Assembly (NCBI GenBank): GCA_037957365.1
Contig: JARHVA010000667.1
Location: 4,480,001-4,544,000, forward strand
Source: Torreya grandis
Lineage: Eukaryota; Streptophyta; Pinopsida; Cupressales; Taxaceae
Length of the DNA stretch: 64,000 nucleotides
Direction of reading: 5' to 3'
Positions 1 to 12,330 of the stretch are shown here, one piece after another; the first letter of the stretch is position 1, and every line of letters begins with the position of its first letter. Below the pieces are notes generated by a model. The model searched no databases, had not been told where the DNA came from, and was given only the letters and a program-made list of their open reading frames with translations. Position numbers and translations under genes: made by a program.

Positions 1-160
1 TATTTTTTATATAAGAAAAGTTGATTTTGAATGATTTAGGGATTAGATCCTCCTATGGTGCAATAAATAATGGGCCTACCCCTGATCCATGTGCAGTAAA
101 TGAAACATCAAAATATATTTTCTTGGGATAATTCTTAAGGGGTGTGTCAATGATGGTCAT
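1..160 (-). pseudogene. second (archaeal-type) RNase H of T1, N-terminal start
   Basis: Read on the minus strand, the sequence gives a YFDVSFTAHGSGVGPLF-like start followed by a stop and LIPKSFKINF. This matches the opening beta-strands of the extra RNase H of Tat elements, where YFDGSFT..GSGAG is usual; the catalytic Asp is kept. It follows a short linker resembling GQVLIDQLVQAPL, the usual tail of the first RNase H. The domain leaves the window at position 1, so the rest of its active site cannot be judged. Confidence 0.7.
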
Positions 161-592
161 TATGGAGTCATCAGGAAATTAAAACATGAGTGGCTGTGTG
201 TCTATGAGAGGTGCTTGAACAAGTTGATCAATAAGAACTTGTCCCTTGATTGCCTTCTAATTGACATAATTTATGTCAAACCCATTGAGAATCATGATCT
301 GTTTATCCATTCTACCTTACAAAGTTATTTTAGATAGTAGATACTTGAGTGGATCTACTTTTGAAATGACCATGGTCTTATTATTCAACATGTAATGGCA
401 CAAATTTTGAGCTATGAAGACCATGGCTAGATAAGCTTTTTCAATAGGTGCATAGTTATGTTCATATGTAACCAAGGTACGAATTAGGTAGTATATGACA
501 TGCTCTTTTCCATTGTCACCATGTTGATCCAAGAGTGCCCCCAAATCATGGTCGGTAGCTGATAGGTATAACAAGAATGGCTTTCCTAGCAT
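160..592 (-). pseudogene. RNase H domain of T1 pol
   Basis: The open segment 317-592 on the minus strand reads LYLSATDHDLGALLDQH, then YAPIEKAYLAMVFIAQNLCHYML. These are the Ty3/gypsy RNase H motifs (YLSATDxxxGAxLxQ and ExxxLAxVxAxxKLRHYL). The domain removes the RNA strand during reverse transcription. It continues with stops to about 160, where the linker to the second RNase H begins. Several stops replace Trp or Gln. Confidence 0.8.
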
Positions 593-849
593 AGGAGCTA
601 ATATAACAAGTAGATTAACAAGATAGTCTTTGAGTTGTTGAAAAGATATTTGGCAGTGATCATCTTAGTGAAATGCAATTCCCTTCTTTAAAAGGTGTGT
701 AAATGGAAGGCACTTATCTACTAACTAAGAGATGAAGCATCAAATTGACTGGATCTTACCCTGTAAACTACAGAGTTGCTTTAAATTGGTTGGTGGTAGC
801 ATTTCAGTTATATCATGTACTTTAACTAGATTGACTTAAATATCTATGT

Positions 850-1500
850 GAGATATGATGAAGCCAAGTAATTTTCATAAATTTATACTAAACACACATA
901 TATTTGGATTGAGTCTAACTTTGTACTCTTGTAATCTTTCAAATATCTTACGCAACACTGCTAGATGGTCGGCCTTGGTTTTGGATTTTCCTAATATGTC
1001 ATTGACATAGTCTTCAATAATATCATGCATCAAATCATGGAATATGAAAGTCATGGCCCTTTTCCATGTAGCTTTAGCATTATTAAGGTCAAATGGCATT
1101 ACCTGATAACAAAATGTTCCCCATGGAGTGGTGAACATTGTTTTATGTTAGTCTTCTGGTATTATTCTGATTTGGTTGTATCCTAAAAATCCATCCATGA
1201 GTGAAAGCATTTCATAACCTATCATGGAGTTGATTATCACATTGATATTAGGCAAGAGAAAATCATCTTTAGGACAAGCTTTATTTATGTCTCAAAAATT
1301 AGTACAAATTTTGACCCCTTCAAGATTTTACTAATAGGTACCACATTAGAGATCCATTCTAAGTAGTCAATGGATCAGATACATATTACTTTTAAGAGTT
1401 TTTCCAAATCTTTATTTACCAATATAGTAATTCAAAGATGCATCTTAACTAACTTTTATTTCACCAGTTTGGCATCAGGATTAACCATAAGGTGATGCAA
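850..1500 (-). pseudogene. reverse transcriptase domain of T1 pol
   Basis: Two pieces can be joined by eye on the minus strand. At about 1140-1300 there is an INKACPKDDFLLPNI-type motif and MLSLMDGFLGYNQIRI, equivalent to the fingers and palm of Ty3/gypsy RT. The ORF at 875-1138 then reads TTPWGTFCYQVMPFDLNNA and the active-site strand YVNDILGKS. The usual site is YVDDILVKS, so the first catalytic Asp has become Asn, consistent with a G-to-A change. The enzyme is inactive. Confidence 0.85.
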
Positions 1501-2930
1501 AACCAAGGTAGGGTCTAAACCTGTCATGTTAGAATAGGCCCATGCAAAGATATATACAAATTCTCTCAATAGAAATATAAAGATGTCACGTTCTTCCTCA
1601 GTGAGGGATGCTCCTAATTTTATTTATTTTAGGTTTGATGGAGTCATGATAGTTACCTCTATTATATCTTTGACTAGAAGGGTCGAACCATCTTCTAAGA
1701 TAGTAGGAAATGACTTAAACTATTGAATTATGTCAAGGTCATCTATTAGGACTTGTTCTTCAACTTCTCCTAAGTATGATGAATTTGAGTCCCCTAATGA
1801 GATATCTAGCCATGTGATAAAAATAGCTGGAAATTCTTGAAGAATTTGATTGAATACTTATTGTTTCTCAAAGCTAGACTCAGATCCATAGGAAAGTTCA
1901 TTATTGGTGTTCTCTTGGTCTAAATTTGAATAAAAATGAACATCCCCATCTAATGGTGACTGAAACAGGTTTTCACCACTAGACTAGCCTTTATCTTTAA
2001 TTTTTCCTTGGTCAAAAAGTGCCTCAAAGAGGTTTTCACTTTGGGACCTCAATGTTTTACTTATTTATTTTTGGATAAGGGTGTTTATTCTCTCTCTAAA
2101 ATAGGCTGCTAGATCTAATGTGATTGAGAATCTTGATTTATAATCTCCCAATAGAACAATGTCTCTAAGGCTTAAAAAGTCATAGAATGCCTTATCATTT
2201 TGGAACTCATCAATCGACAGACTGGATTCTTGTTGGTCCCAATATATCAGTCGGGGATAATATATTAGCAATGGATTATGATGAATGGTCAAGAAAAGGG
2301 TACAAATGGCATTATTATTAAATAGGTTGGTTTTAACTAGGTCATCAAAGGTGAGATAATGATCTAACTCTACTTCACTATCAACATCATCATCACTAGT
2401 CGCTAGTGATGGAGTTTGAATAATTTATGTGGGGTCACCCCCAAGTGGTTTAAATCTAAGTCCATAAGGCCTTTCATACTTAGTCATGGAAATTGGATCA
2501 ATAGTTCCTTGCTGATTCGATCTAAGGCCTCTTCCTTCATAAATATGATGCTCTATGATCCTATTGGGAATAAGACACTTTATATTTTTATAACAATTAG
2601 CTTGGTTTTCATTGTATAACCATGATTCATCCCCTTCAAGAGGGTTAGGTTCTAGTCCAGATGCTGGTAAAAATGTGATATGTCCCTTATCTTTGTTCTT
2701 TTGTTGCTAATGCATATGTGGGGTGACTTTAGGTCACCCAAATGTTTTTGGATTTTGAGGAAGATTGGCAATATGAAATGTATCATGGGTCACATACTCT
2801 CTCAATCCATTATCTAAAATGGTTAAATGATTAAAAGCCTCAGGAGGTGGCATGTGGGAAAGGGAATCTAAGATATTAGGATCTATGCAATTATCTGGTG
2901 AAGGATTAATAAGTATAGCCTTTCCTTTAT
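1500..2930 (-). pseudogene. protease-RT linker of T1 pol
   Basis: This stretch lies between the protease and RT. Only a 75-codon segment (2065-2292) is open. It is rich in charged and aromatic residues and has no domain I recognise. Tat elements normally have a long, poorly conserved spacer here, so I read it as pol linker and not as a separate gene. Confidence 0.45.
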
Positions 2931-2931
2931 C

Positions 2932-3400
2932 CTACTTGGAACTTGGATTCATGCCATATTGATAATTATAGCTTTGAAATTTGGCCTCAAGATTCTTGTA
3001 GTATTCATATGGGTGTAAATATCTTGGAATATTCACTTCTATCCTTGAGTGGGAAAACTTGATACATTGGTGCATCATTGATGGAGCTATATGAATCTCA
3101 TGTAACCAAGGCCTTCTTAGAATCATATTGTATGATGACTCAAGATCAAGCACATGACAAAGTGTATCATGGGTCAAAGGCCCAATGATAATTGGAAAAC
3201 TAATGGTTCCTTGCGATTCTCTTTCCTAATTATCATAGTCTTTGATGGTTATTGTTTCTAGCTAGAGATCTGCCATTATGTACCCAAGAATCTTGATGAG
3301 CTTTAGAGACATTATGTTGAGGCAAGATCCATTGTCTATAAGGACATGTTTTACTTTATGCCATATTATATAAACTTCTATGTATAATGGATTATTATGG
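2932..3400 (-). pseudogene. aspartic protease (retropepsin) of T1
   Basis: On the minus strand the motif LIDNGSCLNIMSLK is followed by a hydrophobic body and then YNMILRRPWLHEI...APSMMHQCIKF. These match the two landmarks of Ty3/gypsy retropepsins, the D-[ST]-G active site and the ILGRPWLH...PSTLHQxxKF flap region. The active site reads D-N-G instead of D-[ST]-G. The C-terminal half is the open segment 2932-3177; stops interrupt the N-terminal half. It would process the Gag-Pol polyprotein. Confidence 0.8.
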
Positions 3401-3599
3401 AGCGGGCCAAGGGAAGAAAATCACTTTGGTTGAATGTGACTTGTTGGGTTGGAGTTAGGTGTCCAACCAAAGCTTGAAATTTATCAGGGGATATGTCACT
3501 AGCAATAGTGGATTGGGTCAAAAAATCATTCAAGATGTTCTTGTAGAGTATTAACATTCATAGAAAATCTAAAATAGAAATTTGTGTTAGTTTCTTCTA

Positions 3600-6500
3600 C
3601 AATTGTTTGACAATATCAAATTTCTAATCTTAGTCAGTAGTGAATGGTTTATTTCGAGGCTAAATAGTTGGTTGAATGACAGGTAAAGTGGTAGATGGTT
3701 GTGGGATTGAGATATTAATCTTTAACCTCTAAGTTATGATTGCACAATAATTATTAGATATGATACCATTATTGCTAACCAATGTTGGGAATGGTGTGGG
3801 ACTAGACATGACAAGTCTTGGTTGTTGGTGCACTCGCATGTGGTCACGTAGCAAGGATGAGTTGTTGATATAAGGTACAAAAGGGGAAGTCCTCATTTTT
3901 TGGTTTCCCTATATGCATTCCTAGGTCAAAAAAGGATTATCCATGTAATTTGGTTTAATGTTGTTGTTTAATAATGGTCTAGGCTGATTAGTGCTTGGTC
4001 TAGGATTAATAAAGATTGTATTAATGCTACCCCTGCAATATGATCTACAACCTTGTTGTAGTCATGTGCAACTGCATGGTAGGTTTTTTGGTTGTTACCA
4101 TTTAAACCTTGGATTTGTTCATTGTTATATCATAGTAGGTTCTACTACTAATTTTGTTGATTATGCTGGTTTAGCCTTTGATTTTGATACTATTGATTTT
4201 GCTCTTGCACTAGTCATTATTGTTGTTGCTGATTATTTTACTACTATTGATTGTTATGTCAGGGAAAGAGGTTTTGATAAATCCCAAGAGTTTGATTAGA
4301 AGTGAAAGCACCATTATCCAATGTTATCTCCCCATTCTCCAACATATTCTCAATTACATGCTTGATTTGGACACATCTTCATAGATTATGCCCATTGACC
4401 CAATGATAGTCACAAAATTTGTTTTCAGGTACCAATTAAGATAAGGAATGCCTTGCAGATAATGCTTTGGTATAAGCCAACTAATGAAATTAGTGGTAAC
4501 AAGCTTGTAAAATATAGACTTAATAGGTTCTCTTAGGTTACTAAAGATATGATTTGCAAGCATGGTTCTCTTAAGAGGAGGGGTTTGTAATGGTAAAGGC
4601 TACTATATTTGTTGTACAGGTCTTGATTGATATGCTTATGACATTGGTTGGAGAGTTTACTGGGTAGGAGCAAGCTAAAAAAGTAGTACAGATGATGTTT
4701 ACACTATTTGGACATGATGGGATTTGGTTACTCCATTTCCCATAACATTCTTATTAAAGTTGAATTGCTTTGGTCTTTCTTGGTTATTGGCCTATGCTAG
4801 TGCTTGAATAGGATGTTGGTCATTTCCTTGATTGGTACCTTGATTTTTATTAGTTAAATTAAGCTTTATAACTCCTTTATTGATGAGCACTCACTCAATT
4901 AACAAGCCTTTTTTGATGATTTCCTTGAAAGTATGTGCACATTGTAGTTTTAAATGATAAGCTATCTCACTATGCAAATTTTTGGTAAACACAATGGCTA
5001 ATTATTTATCCAAAAAACTATGGGTGAAATGGCTTGTAAGGGCTCTCTATCATTGTAAATAACTTGCAAAACTCTTACCATCTTTTTTCTTTCGTTATGT
5101 TAAGTCTACTAATGAAATCTCATGCTCAAGATTATAGGAAAAGTGTTGCACAAACTTATCAGAAAGATCATAAAAGTTTGTTACTAATTTTTTTGGCAAC
5201 TTTAAAAACCACTCCAAGGCTTACCCAACCAAGCTCCTTGAAAATAATAGCAAAAGGTAAATGTCACTACATGCCACTGGTTGACATGCAACAAAGAATT
5301 CAGTCAAATGAGCCTTAGGGTCACCTTTCCCATTATATTTATTAAATTTTTGTGGTTCGTATCCTGGATGAAATGGTATCTAAAAATACTCCATGTTGAA
5401 TAGGTAGGAACACACATCATCCAATTTGAACTTTTTAATCTATTTACCAACTTGAATGGCAACAATTACATCCTTCATCTATTGTAATTATTGGGATAGG
5501 AAACTAGAAGGAACATTGGTTTGAGGGAGAATTTAGGTAGATAGTTGGGAGGTCACAAGTGGGACACTTTGACCAAGGTATGATGGAAATACCTATTGGG
5601 GTATATTGGTTTGGTCAGGGAATGGACCAAGAATATGCATACGTGGACTAGGTTATAATTAGAATTACATAATTAGTTGCATGATATTTTAGTTTGGGTG
5701 GGTGATAAAGGTTTGATTTGGAGGATTTTATGGTTGGGACAGAGGGATATGACTATATTGTGCCTACTGTGGTTGAAAAGGGACATGCTACCGACTAATC
5801 AAACCTTACTGTTGAGTGGGAACTTGAAGACCAAGACCTTGTCTCTAAATTTGTGGCATATTTTGAACCAACAGTTATCTAGTAGGTACTTGAAAAACAT
5901 GGGGACCTCCTTGTTGCATGAATACCTATGAGGAAGTGAAAATAGGTTGTAGATTTGGTATCTATCACTGGCCAATATTTATACATTGTTGACTAGTCAT
6001 TGTTTGGTTTTGAATTGGCATAATAGTCTGTGATTGAAGAGGTATGTTTGTCATTACTTGGTGAGGTAGAACATTATTTTCCCTTAATTAAGGTGGAAAT
6101 ATATTTGTCTCTATTGTGTTGATACACTAGGTTGTGTCTGCTATTATGGCATACTACTTGTTACCTGTTGGAGAGGAGTAGGGTTTATCATATTCTATCA
6201 TTGAGGCATGACATTAGACTTTGCTTGATCACCTAATCTTGTAGGTTGTACACTTGAGGAAGCAACCGATTGAGGTGGGGGTGTAAAAATTCCTATTCCC
6301 TGGTATGATGATCTATTCATAGGATTAACTATAGGCACATGTTGTTGTCTAATTATTTATGCATTACTACCATTTTGATCGGGATTAGATATTGTTTGCA
6401 CATTGTCTACTACATTTGGTTCACTATTCTATATAGAGGCCGAAGACATTTCTTCAATAATGGGCATATGCATAAATTTATCTATTGAAAAAGTTTGTAC

Positions 6501-6914
6501 GAATGGGTAAAAATTCAAATTCTCTTGTCCAATTAACTCTATCAACACTCCTATTGAAGGAACTAGGCCAATGAGAGGCTTACTCGCCATGTTCATTTGA
6601 TTGAAATCACATGCTAGATTTAGGTAGGATTGATATGCTGTTTGCATTTGGTTAAAGTGATATTTCATCATTTTTTTGCCTTGATTAGATATATTAAGAT
6701 CTTGGTATGGTGTTTGGATTAGAGCCATAGGATTGATAGAAGAATCCTATTGATCGTAAATGATATTCTGGGGCACTCTTACTAGACTTGGTAAATTTTC
6801 ATGGGGAAAGTCTACTTGAAACTTGGCCCCTACCTTTATGGATCTAGCCAAAATCTCATCTTTGTTCTCTAACAAATGTTTCTCAAATAAAAATGGATCA
6901 TATGTGGAATCCAT
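3600..6914 (-). pseudogene. gag of T1
   Basis: The likely start is the ATG whose A is at 6914 (M-D-S-T-Y-D-P-F-L-F). An N-terminal segment with open piece 6429-6728 follows, then a Gln- and Pro-rich middle. At about 5420-5050 there is a typical retrotransposon gag core: FHPGYEPQKFNKYNGKGDP, then KAHLTEFFVACQ, ALEWFLKLP, LSDKFVQHFS and KKDGKSFASYL. Stops in the core fall where relatives have Gln, Arg or Trp (for example Leu-Gln-stop-stop-Arg for LQRWR). Gag forms the particle that packages element RNA. There is no clear zinc knuckle. Confidence 0.75.
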
Positions 6915-9518
6915 ATTAGTAGAATATGACTGTTAAGAACTGGCTCATCCACTATGGGTATTGTAGCTAGGTATTGTACGGTTTGTTCTTGGTCTTATTC
7001 TAAATAAGGTGGTGTGTTAACCAGATAGTTAGAAAATGAATATTATAAGAGGGATAATAATCCATCTCATAAGAAATATTATCAACATAGGGCTCTTTCA
7101 CCATTTCTTCCTATGCAACTACATTACTAATCCCTGGATTATACATGAGTCCACTACGAGTGTAGGAATACATGTTGGGATCCATAGTCAATGTTTTGTG
7201 ATAAAAGGTCAAAGAGTTTTACAAAATCTAAAAAGATAATGTCTAAAATAGATGATGTTCCAACTTAGTCTCGATTCATCAAAAGGTTTATGTAAATATT
7301 TGTGAGGAAACAAGCTAGCATGAAGTATCTAACATTTCACTGTTCACACAAAGATAAGCAAGTAAATGGACTAAAAATCAAAATTCCAAACTCTAAGGTT
7401 GAAGTGTTTCAAATAAGTCTAATCTAAAAAATTTAAAATTTGCTAGGTATTTTGGCTAAATGCAGTGTCAAAATCTAGGCTCAAACAAGGCATGCTCTAG
7501 GACTCTTGGCCAAATGACGTCAAAATCTAGACTTAAATAGATGAATTTTTTAATCTAACAGATTTGAAACACTTCTAACAAACACTAGGCATTTGATTCT
7601 TGGACATGAACTTGATCAACTAGGTATAAGGTATGAAACAAAAGGCAATTTAGAAATAGTTTATTTTCTCACAAAAATGGTATAAAACTTGGTTCTTTTG
7701 ATAAACAAGCTAGACAAAAGTGAAAAATATAATTGGTTTTAGACAAAAGATCATAAAAGTACACTTGGATTGGTCTGAAAATGTAGGAACAAATTTGAAA
7801 TCTATACAAGAGGGTCTATGAAACAATATTTTAAATGTTTTGGGTAGTGTAATGATGCTATACTACCCAAAAGGTGTGACAAAAAAGTTTGTTTCAAAAA
7901 CATTCTAAGGCAAAGATAATTTCCCATAATTTTGACAGCATAACACTACTTTTCTTAACTCAAAATATTGTGGTGCATAGACTCAAAGTGCAAGTTTTTA
8001 GAAAAAAATGGCTTAAGTCTATCAAATGGTGATAATGATCTTGAGTCTAAAATGGCCTTCAACCCAAATTAGAAATTGAACCTAAGTTCCCTCAAGTTTA
8101 GTGCAAATGGTGAACCCACTTAACACATCAACTCTATGAACTTATAAAGGTGAAATTCTAAATTTATATTATAAGTGAAGGACTTAAACAACTTTGGTAA
8201 AGGTCTAAACTCAATTAGGAAGCATAATTACATCAAAATGGATGATATGACTCTCAAGCTTTTGATGAACTTTGAACAAGGCAAATTAATGATCTCATGT
8301 GGGAAGCATAACACATCTTTGTTCAAAGGAAAATTAGGACCATGTGTTTGGTTTGAATTGTTTGTTTACACCAAGTTTTGACTTCAAACAACACTCAAAA
8401 CTAAGACAAGACCAACTAATTAATCACTCGTAGATCCTAAACTAACAAGCTTACTTGGTATTGTTGGAATCCATCAATATACGTCATTTGAGAGGATTTT
8501 AAGTATTCATCCAAAAGTAAATGCATATTATATAGTAGGGTTTTTACACCCCTCTTCTCTCAAATGACAGTACTATGACGTAGACCTTGAGGTGCACCTT
8601 GCACCAATAATACTTCCATGGCAAGTGGGGATTTGTCTAAGATCTAACAAGTTTTCAAATGTTCTAGGGGAATCAATTGCACAATGACTTTCATGCCAAA
8701 AAATGCAAAATAAAATCATGGATTTTGGGTCTGTATCACTTGGCTTGTTACAAAAAGGTCTAGTCCTTTTTGCAACCATTACATCCTGCTATTCGCTCAG
8801 TGTAGTGTAATGTCCAAAGTGCCACTACATCCCATGTGTAACTCTAATTATGATCCAAATTAAGTCAATACCGAGAGGTGAAACCCTAGGTCAAAACTTT
8901 CCTAAAAAACTCATGGGAGGTGATGAAGTCCCCCTCACAAGCCAAGTTTGCATAAAAATAAAGAAAGCATGAAATTAGAAAGACTTTAGGGTCATTTTCT
9001 AGGTCACCCAAACTTTGACAAGTTTTTGGGTAGTGATTTAGATGACTTTCTTTCTAATCCTTGGACTAGGCCACTTACAATAGGAATGGCTCTTTTGATT
9101 CCAAGGGTTCCCTAAAGGGGACAAATGGAAGAGCATACACGGAACATCTCTCTTTTTTCCAAACAAAAAATTAATTCAAACAACCAAGTAAATACAAAAA
9201 TCTTTGAAAAGGTGAGTTCATTTTTAAGCCCAAATGGAAAATGAGGTGGTGTTAATTTGACCCCTTGGTCTTAGTTGCAAACTTTGAAAACATTCACCAT
9301 AAATATCTAAAATTTATTTTTTGTTAAACACCAAAACAAGGTTCCTAATTAAATTTTAAGCATGCAAAAGGTGATCTAAACATGTTTTTAACAAATGCCA
9401 AACTTGGTCCTGCAACAAAAATGTTAGCATGTCCTTTAGCCTTGAAGCTCTTTTAGGTTTGAAACATTGAACTTTAAAAAATGAGATCTCAGGTCTATGT
9501 TTTAAGAAAAACATAGTG
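6915..9518. other. long leader of T1, no gene seen
   Basis: This is 2.6 kb of AT-rich sequence between the gag start and the palindrome array that follows the PBS. I see no coding signal on either strand. A short local duplication of about 20 bp containing GTCAAAATCTAG occurs near 7470 and 7530. Very long leaders are known in Tat/Ogre-like elements. Confidence 0.5.
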
Positions 9519-9693
9519 ACTAATGTTAGTTATATAACCAACGATGGTTACATTTTATAACTGATGACGGTTATCTAACTGACATTAGTTATATCGATGT
9601 GAATAATGACAAGTATCCAACTAATGTCAGTTCTACCAACTGATGTTGGTTAAGCTATCCAATTGATGTCAGTCTTACTAGCTGACATCGGTT
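9519..9693. repeat. array A: eight decayed AACCGACGTCGGTT palindromes
   Basis: Copies of a 12-14-nt palindrome-like unit lie at about 9519, 9537, 9559, 9577, 9619, 9638, 9661 and 9680, spaced 18-22 bp in most cases. Examples are AACTGATGTTGGTT (9638), AACTGACATTAGTT (9577) and AGCTGACATCGGTT (9680). Almost every difference among copies is C/T or G/A. Restoring CpG gives one perfect palindrome, AACCGACGTCGGTT. The array sits 130-320 bp downstream of the T1 PBS in the leader. Confidence 0.75.
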
Positions 9694-9821
9694 ACTGTGT
9701 AAACCTGTAGCAAACAAAAAATGGCAAAATAAAGTTAGAAAATCAATTTGTAAGAGTTTTAATGGTCCAAATAAATATTTTAAATTTGTAAAATGATCTT
9801 GTTCATGTGTGGGATGCACCT

Positions 9822-9840
9822 ATTCCCACCGGGTGTGCCA
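9822..9840 (-). other. primer binding site of T1
   Basis: The minus strand reads TGGCACACCCGGTGGGAAT, starting two bases after the LTR end. Its pattern resembles the sites downstream of the B1, B2 and D LTRs (TGGCATGCCCAATGGGACCC type). I cannot name the tRNA; it is not the initiator-Met site used by the copia element here. Confidence 0.6.
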
Positions 9841-9842
9841 TA

Positions 9843-11019
9843 TGTGATCTAAGAATTTGACTAAAGAGAGGATGGTTAGTATGGTGTTAGTTCCAAAATG
9901 AAAACAAAATGAAAGAAACACACTAATTATCATAACATCTATAGGCCTAGACACTAGGGAGAGCTTAGTTAAAAAACATGAATAAAACACATAACTAAAA
10001 TGCAAAATAAACCCTCTTTTACCTTCCTTAGATGCTCCAAAATACTTGTTGTAGCGGCTTGCTCGACTTGTGCTCATGAAGTCTTCATCAAAGGAGGCTT
10101 AGATAGCTCCTCTTCTCCTAGGCACATCTGGCTTATGGCTTGGTTTTTCTTGGAATCCATTTGACATGGTAACACTAATTGCAATGGCTCCTTGAAGATA
10201 TTTGTGCATTATAACTTTACACCAAAATAACTTAGAAATGATGTTCATGGCCTCTCTATTTATAGATTTTTGAGATTGATCAGAATCAACCTAAACCATC
10301 CATCTCAAGATTGAGATGTGTGGCTAAGGATTAATCCAATTATGTAATTAAAATCCATAAATAGGCTCATCAATATTTGGGATAGAGAAGCAATTAAGAG
10401 GCATGGAGTGCTTTGGTGAGGCATGGGAGGCATGAATCCTGATATTTTTGGCATTTATGGCCTAGGGATGTCTTGCCAAGAAATGAGGTCACCTAATGAT
10501 GCAAATATTAAATATCCATTTCCAAAAATAAGTTTTCAACAAGTTCCATGGAATTATTAATTAGGCCTTGATTTGGGTTAATTAGCTCTTAAGCATGTTT
10601 AAGCACTTTGTGCACAAATTACTCAAATTGATTAGAATGCCTGTTATTGGTCCAAAATTTGACTGGATTGAAATTAGAAGGTAATGTCAGATGTGTTAGG
10701 TCCATTATCCCATTTAGGATGTTTTTGATAACAAATAACAAAGTCATACCTCTCATGCAAGAGATTTGATAGGAAAGATCAATCCAGAGCACCTAGGTGC
10801 AAAATTAGCATTTTGACTTGAAATGATCAGACCAAAGTTAGTTGGCCCATAAATTATGTTGCCCCATTTAAGGATACCCTTGCCAAAATCAGCACTTGAA
10901 TATGTCAATTTCACATCATTTATCATGTTTTAGTGTTTTTAGGCCAAATTGTACATTTTGGAGAAAATTGGCCAAAAGCCTGATTGGAGGTCATTAGTGG
11001 CTAGATTTAAGTGTCTACA
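9843..11019 (-). repeat. 5' LTR of T1
   Basis: The minus-strand start is TGTAGACACTTAA at 11019, a common start of Tat-type LTRs. The end is CA at 9843-9844, followed by TA and the PBS. Length is 1177 bp. A TATA box lies inside at 10256-10265. The partner LTR is outside the window, so the age cannot be measured. Confidence 0.7.
10256..10265 (-). promoter_or_regulatory. TATA box in T1 LTR
   Basis: CTATAAATAG on the minus strand, inside the LTR and upstream of gag in the same orientation. It is the likely core promoter separating U3 (10266-11019) from R-U5. Confidence 0.55.
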
Positions 11020-12330
11020 CTTAGGACCCAAATACAAAATTGACAACTTTGAATATTGTTGCTCCTACATCATATTGGCATTATCAAAGGCATTGATTAG
11101 GGAGGGAAGAGGCTGAAGGAACTTTTGAACTTTATTTTTGTTGATAGGGTTGTTAGCTGTAAACAAATTCTTGAAGTATCCAATAAATTCTTCTTTCATT
11201 TATGTGAGTTCTTGATAGATCGATCCATATTCATGACTGATTTTATTGATCTTTTATAGTTATAATGTTTTAAGGTATACATATGGAAGAATTTTGTATT
11301 TTGGTCATCTTCTTTAAGCCATATTGCTCTGGATTTGAGTCTCTAGAATGTTTCCTTATGGGCTACACGATTATGATAGTCTCTTAAAAGGATTTTTTTA
11401 ATTTTGAACAGAGCTCCTCATTCATTATTATATTTTCCATTTGCTGAGGTCATTTTTAACTTTCTCATTTTGGTAGAAGATATTACCAAAAACATTATGA
11501 TTCCATATTTTGATGTTTATTTTTACATTCTTTAGTTTTTGGGCTAGTTTGTACATGGCATTGCCTTAGGTGTTTATTCCCCATCATTATTGAATCCTTT
11601 CCTTTATCTCTAGGTGAGAGAATAACATATATTCAAATATGAAGGAAGATTTGTCTTTTTTAGAGTTTTTTTCCATAATCAGAGTAATTGGGTTATGGTC
11701 TGAACCAATATGAGGAAGGGAGAAGAGGTTGAAATCTTGAGTCAAAAGCCAATTTGATTCTATGAGAGCTCGGTCAATATGGACTTGAATCATGTTATAT
11801 CCAAAATCTCTAGTTATCTAGGTATAGGAAGAGCCTCTCAGTTCCACATCAAGAAGGTTATTGTGGGAAATGAAGTTGGATAGATCATCCATACTATCTG
11901 ATTAATATGAGAGCCTCATTTTTTTCACAGGGGTAGAAGGGAGTATTAAAATCTCTAATGATAATATAATTATTTTTTTTGTAGGTTGATTTGAATGCAC
12001 TCAAATCAAACCAAATTTTTTTGTGAGCTGAGGGAGTGTTTAGGGCATAAATATTTGAGAGGATCTACATCTTTCCAAAAGCATATTTAGTGAAGAAGAT
12101 TGCTAGATGGTGTAAATTTTTGAGGATGGTTTCTCTTGTTAACAACCATTCATCCCAAAAAGTTTCTATGCGACTTGACACTCCATATGAACTAACTGAC
12201 ACCATCTTTGCCTCTTTCCACACTTCATTTTTTTATTTCTTCTATATTATTTTCTTAGATTTTGGTTTCCTAGATAACAATAATTGTAGGGAGTTTGTTT
12301 TTTCATAGATCTTTGAACATTTGGTGTATA
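11020..12330 (-). pseudogene. LINE endonuclease and start of the pol linker, cut off before RT
   Basis: On the minus strand, in order: a QETKI-like strand near 12300, SNIYALNTPSAHKKIWFDLS (near 12020; relatives have SNVYAPN), RDFNTP (near 11960; relatives have GDFN), NLLDVELRGSSYT, then IDRALIESNWL and LPHIGSDHNPI in the open segment 11587-11793. These are the APE-type endonuclease motifs of plant L1 LINEs, including the terminal SDH. Further on, SRAIWLKEDDQNTKFFH near 11300 matches the linker before RT. The RT itself is missing: the coding trace stops at 11020, where the T1 LTR starts. Confidence 0.8.

Larger units (their letters stand above)
1..11019 (-). mobile_element. T1: Tat-type Ty3/gypsy LTR retrotransposon, 5' part
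   Basis: On the minus strand the order is 5' LTR (9843-11019), primer binding site, a leader of almost 3 kb, gag, aspartic protease, reverse transcriptase, RNase H and the start of a second RNase H at the left edge. The second (archaeal-type) RNase H after the first is a hallmark of the Tat lineage (Ogre, Retand, Tat). The integrase and 3' LTR must lie left of the window. All coding parts carry stops, so this copy is dead. Its LTR cuts a LINE at 11020, so T1 is younger than the LINE. Confidence 0.85.

Noticed and set aside
3991..4299. 102-codon plus-strand ORF
   Set aside because: Antisense to T1 gag; hydrophobic low-complexity translation; no domain.
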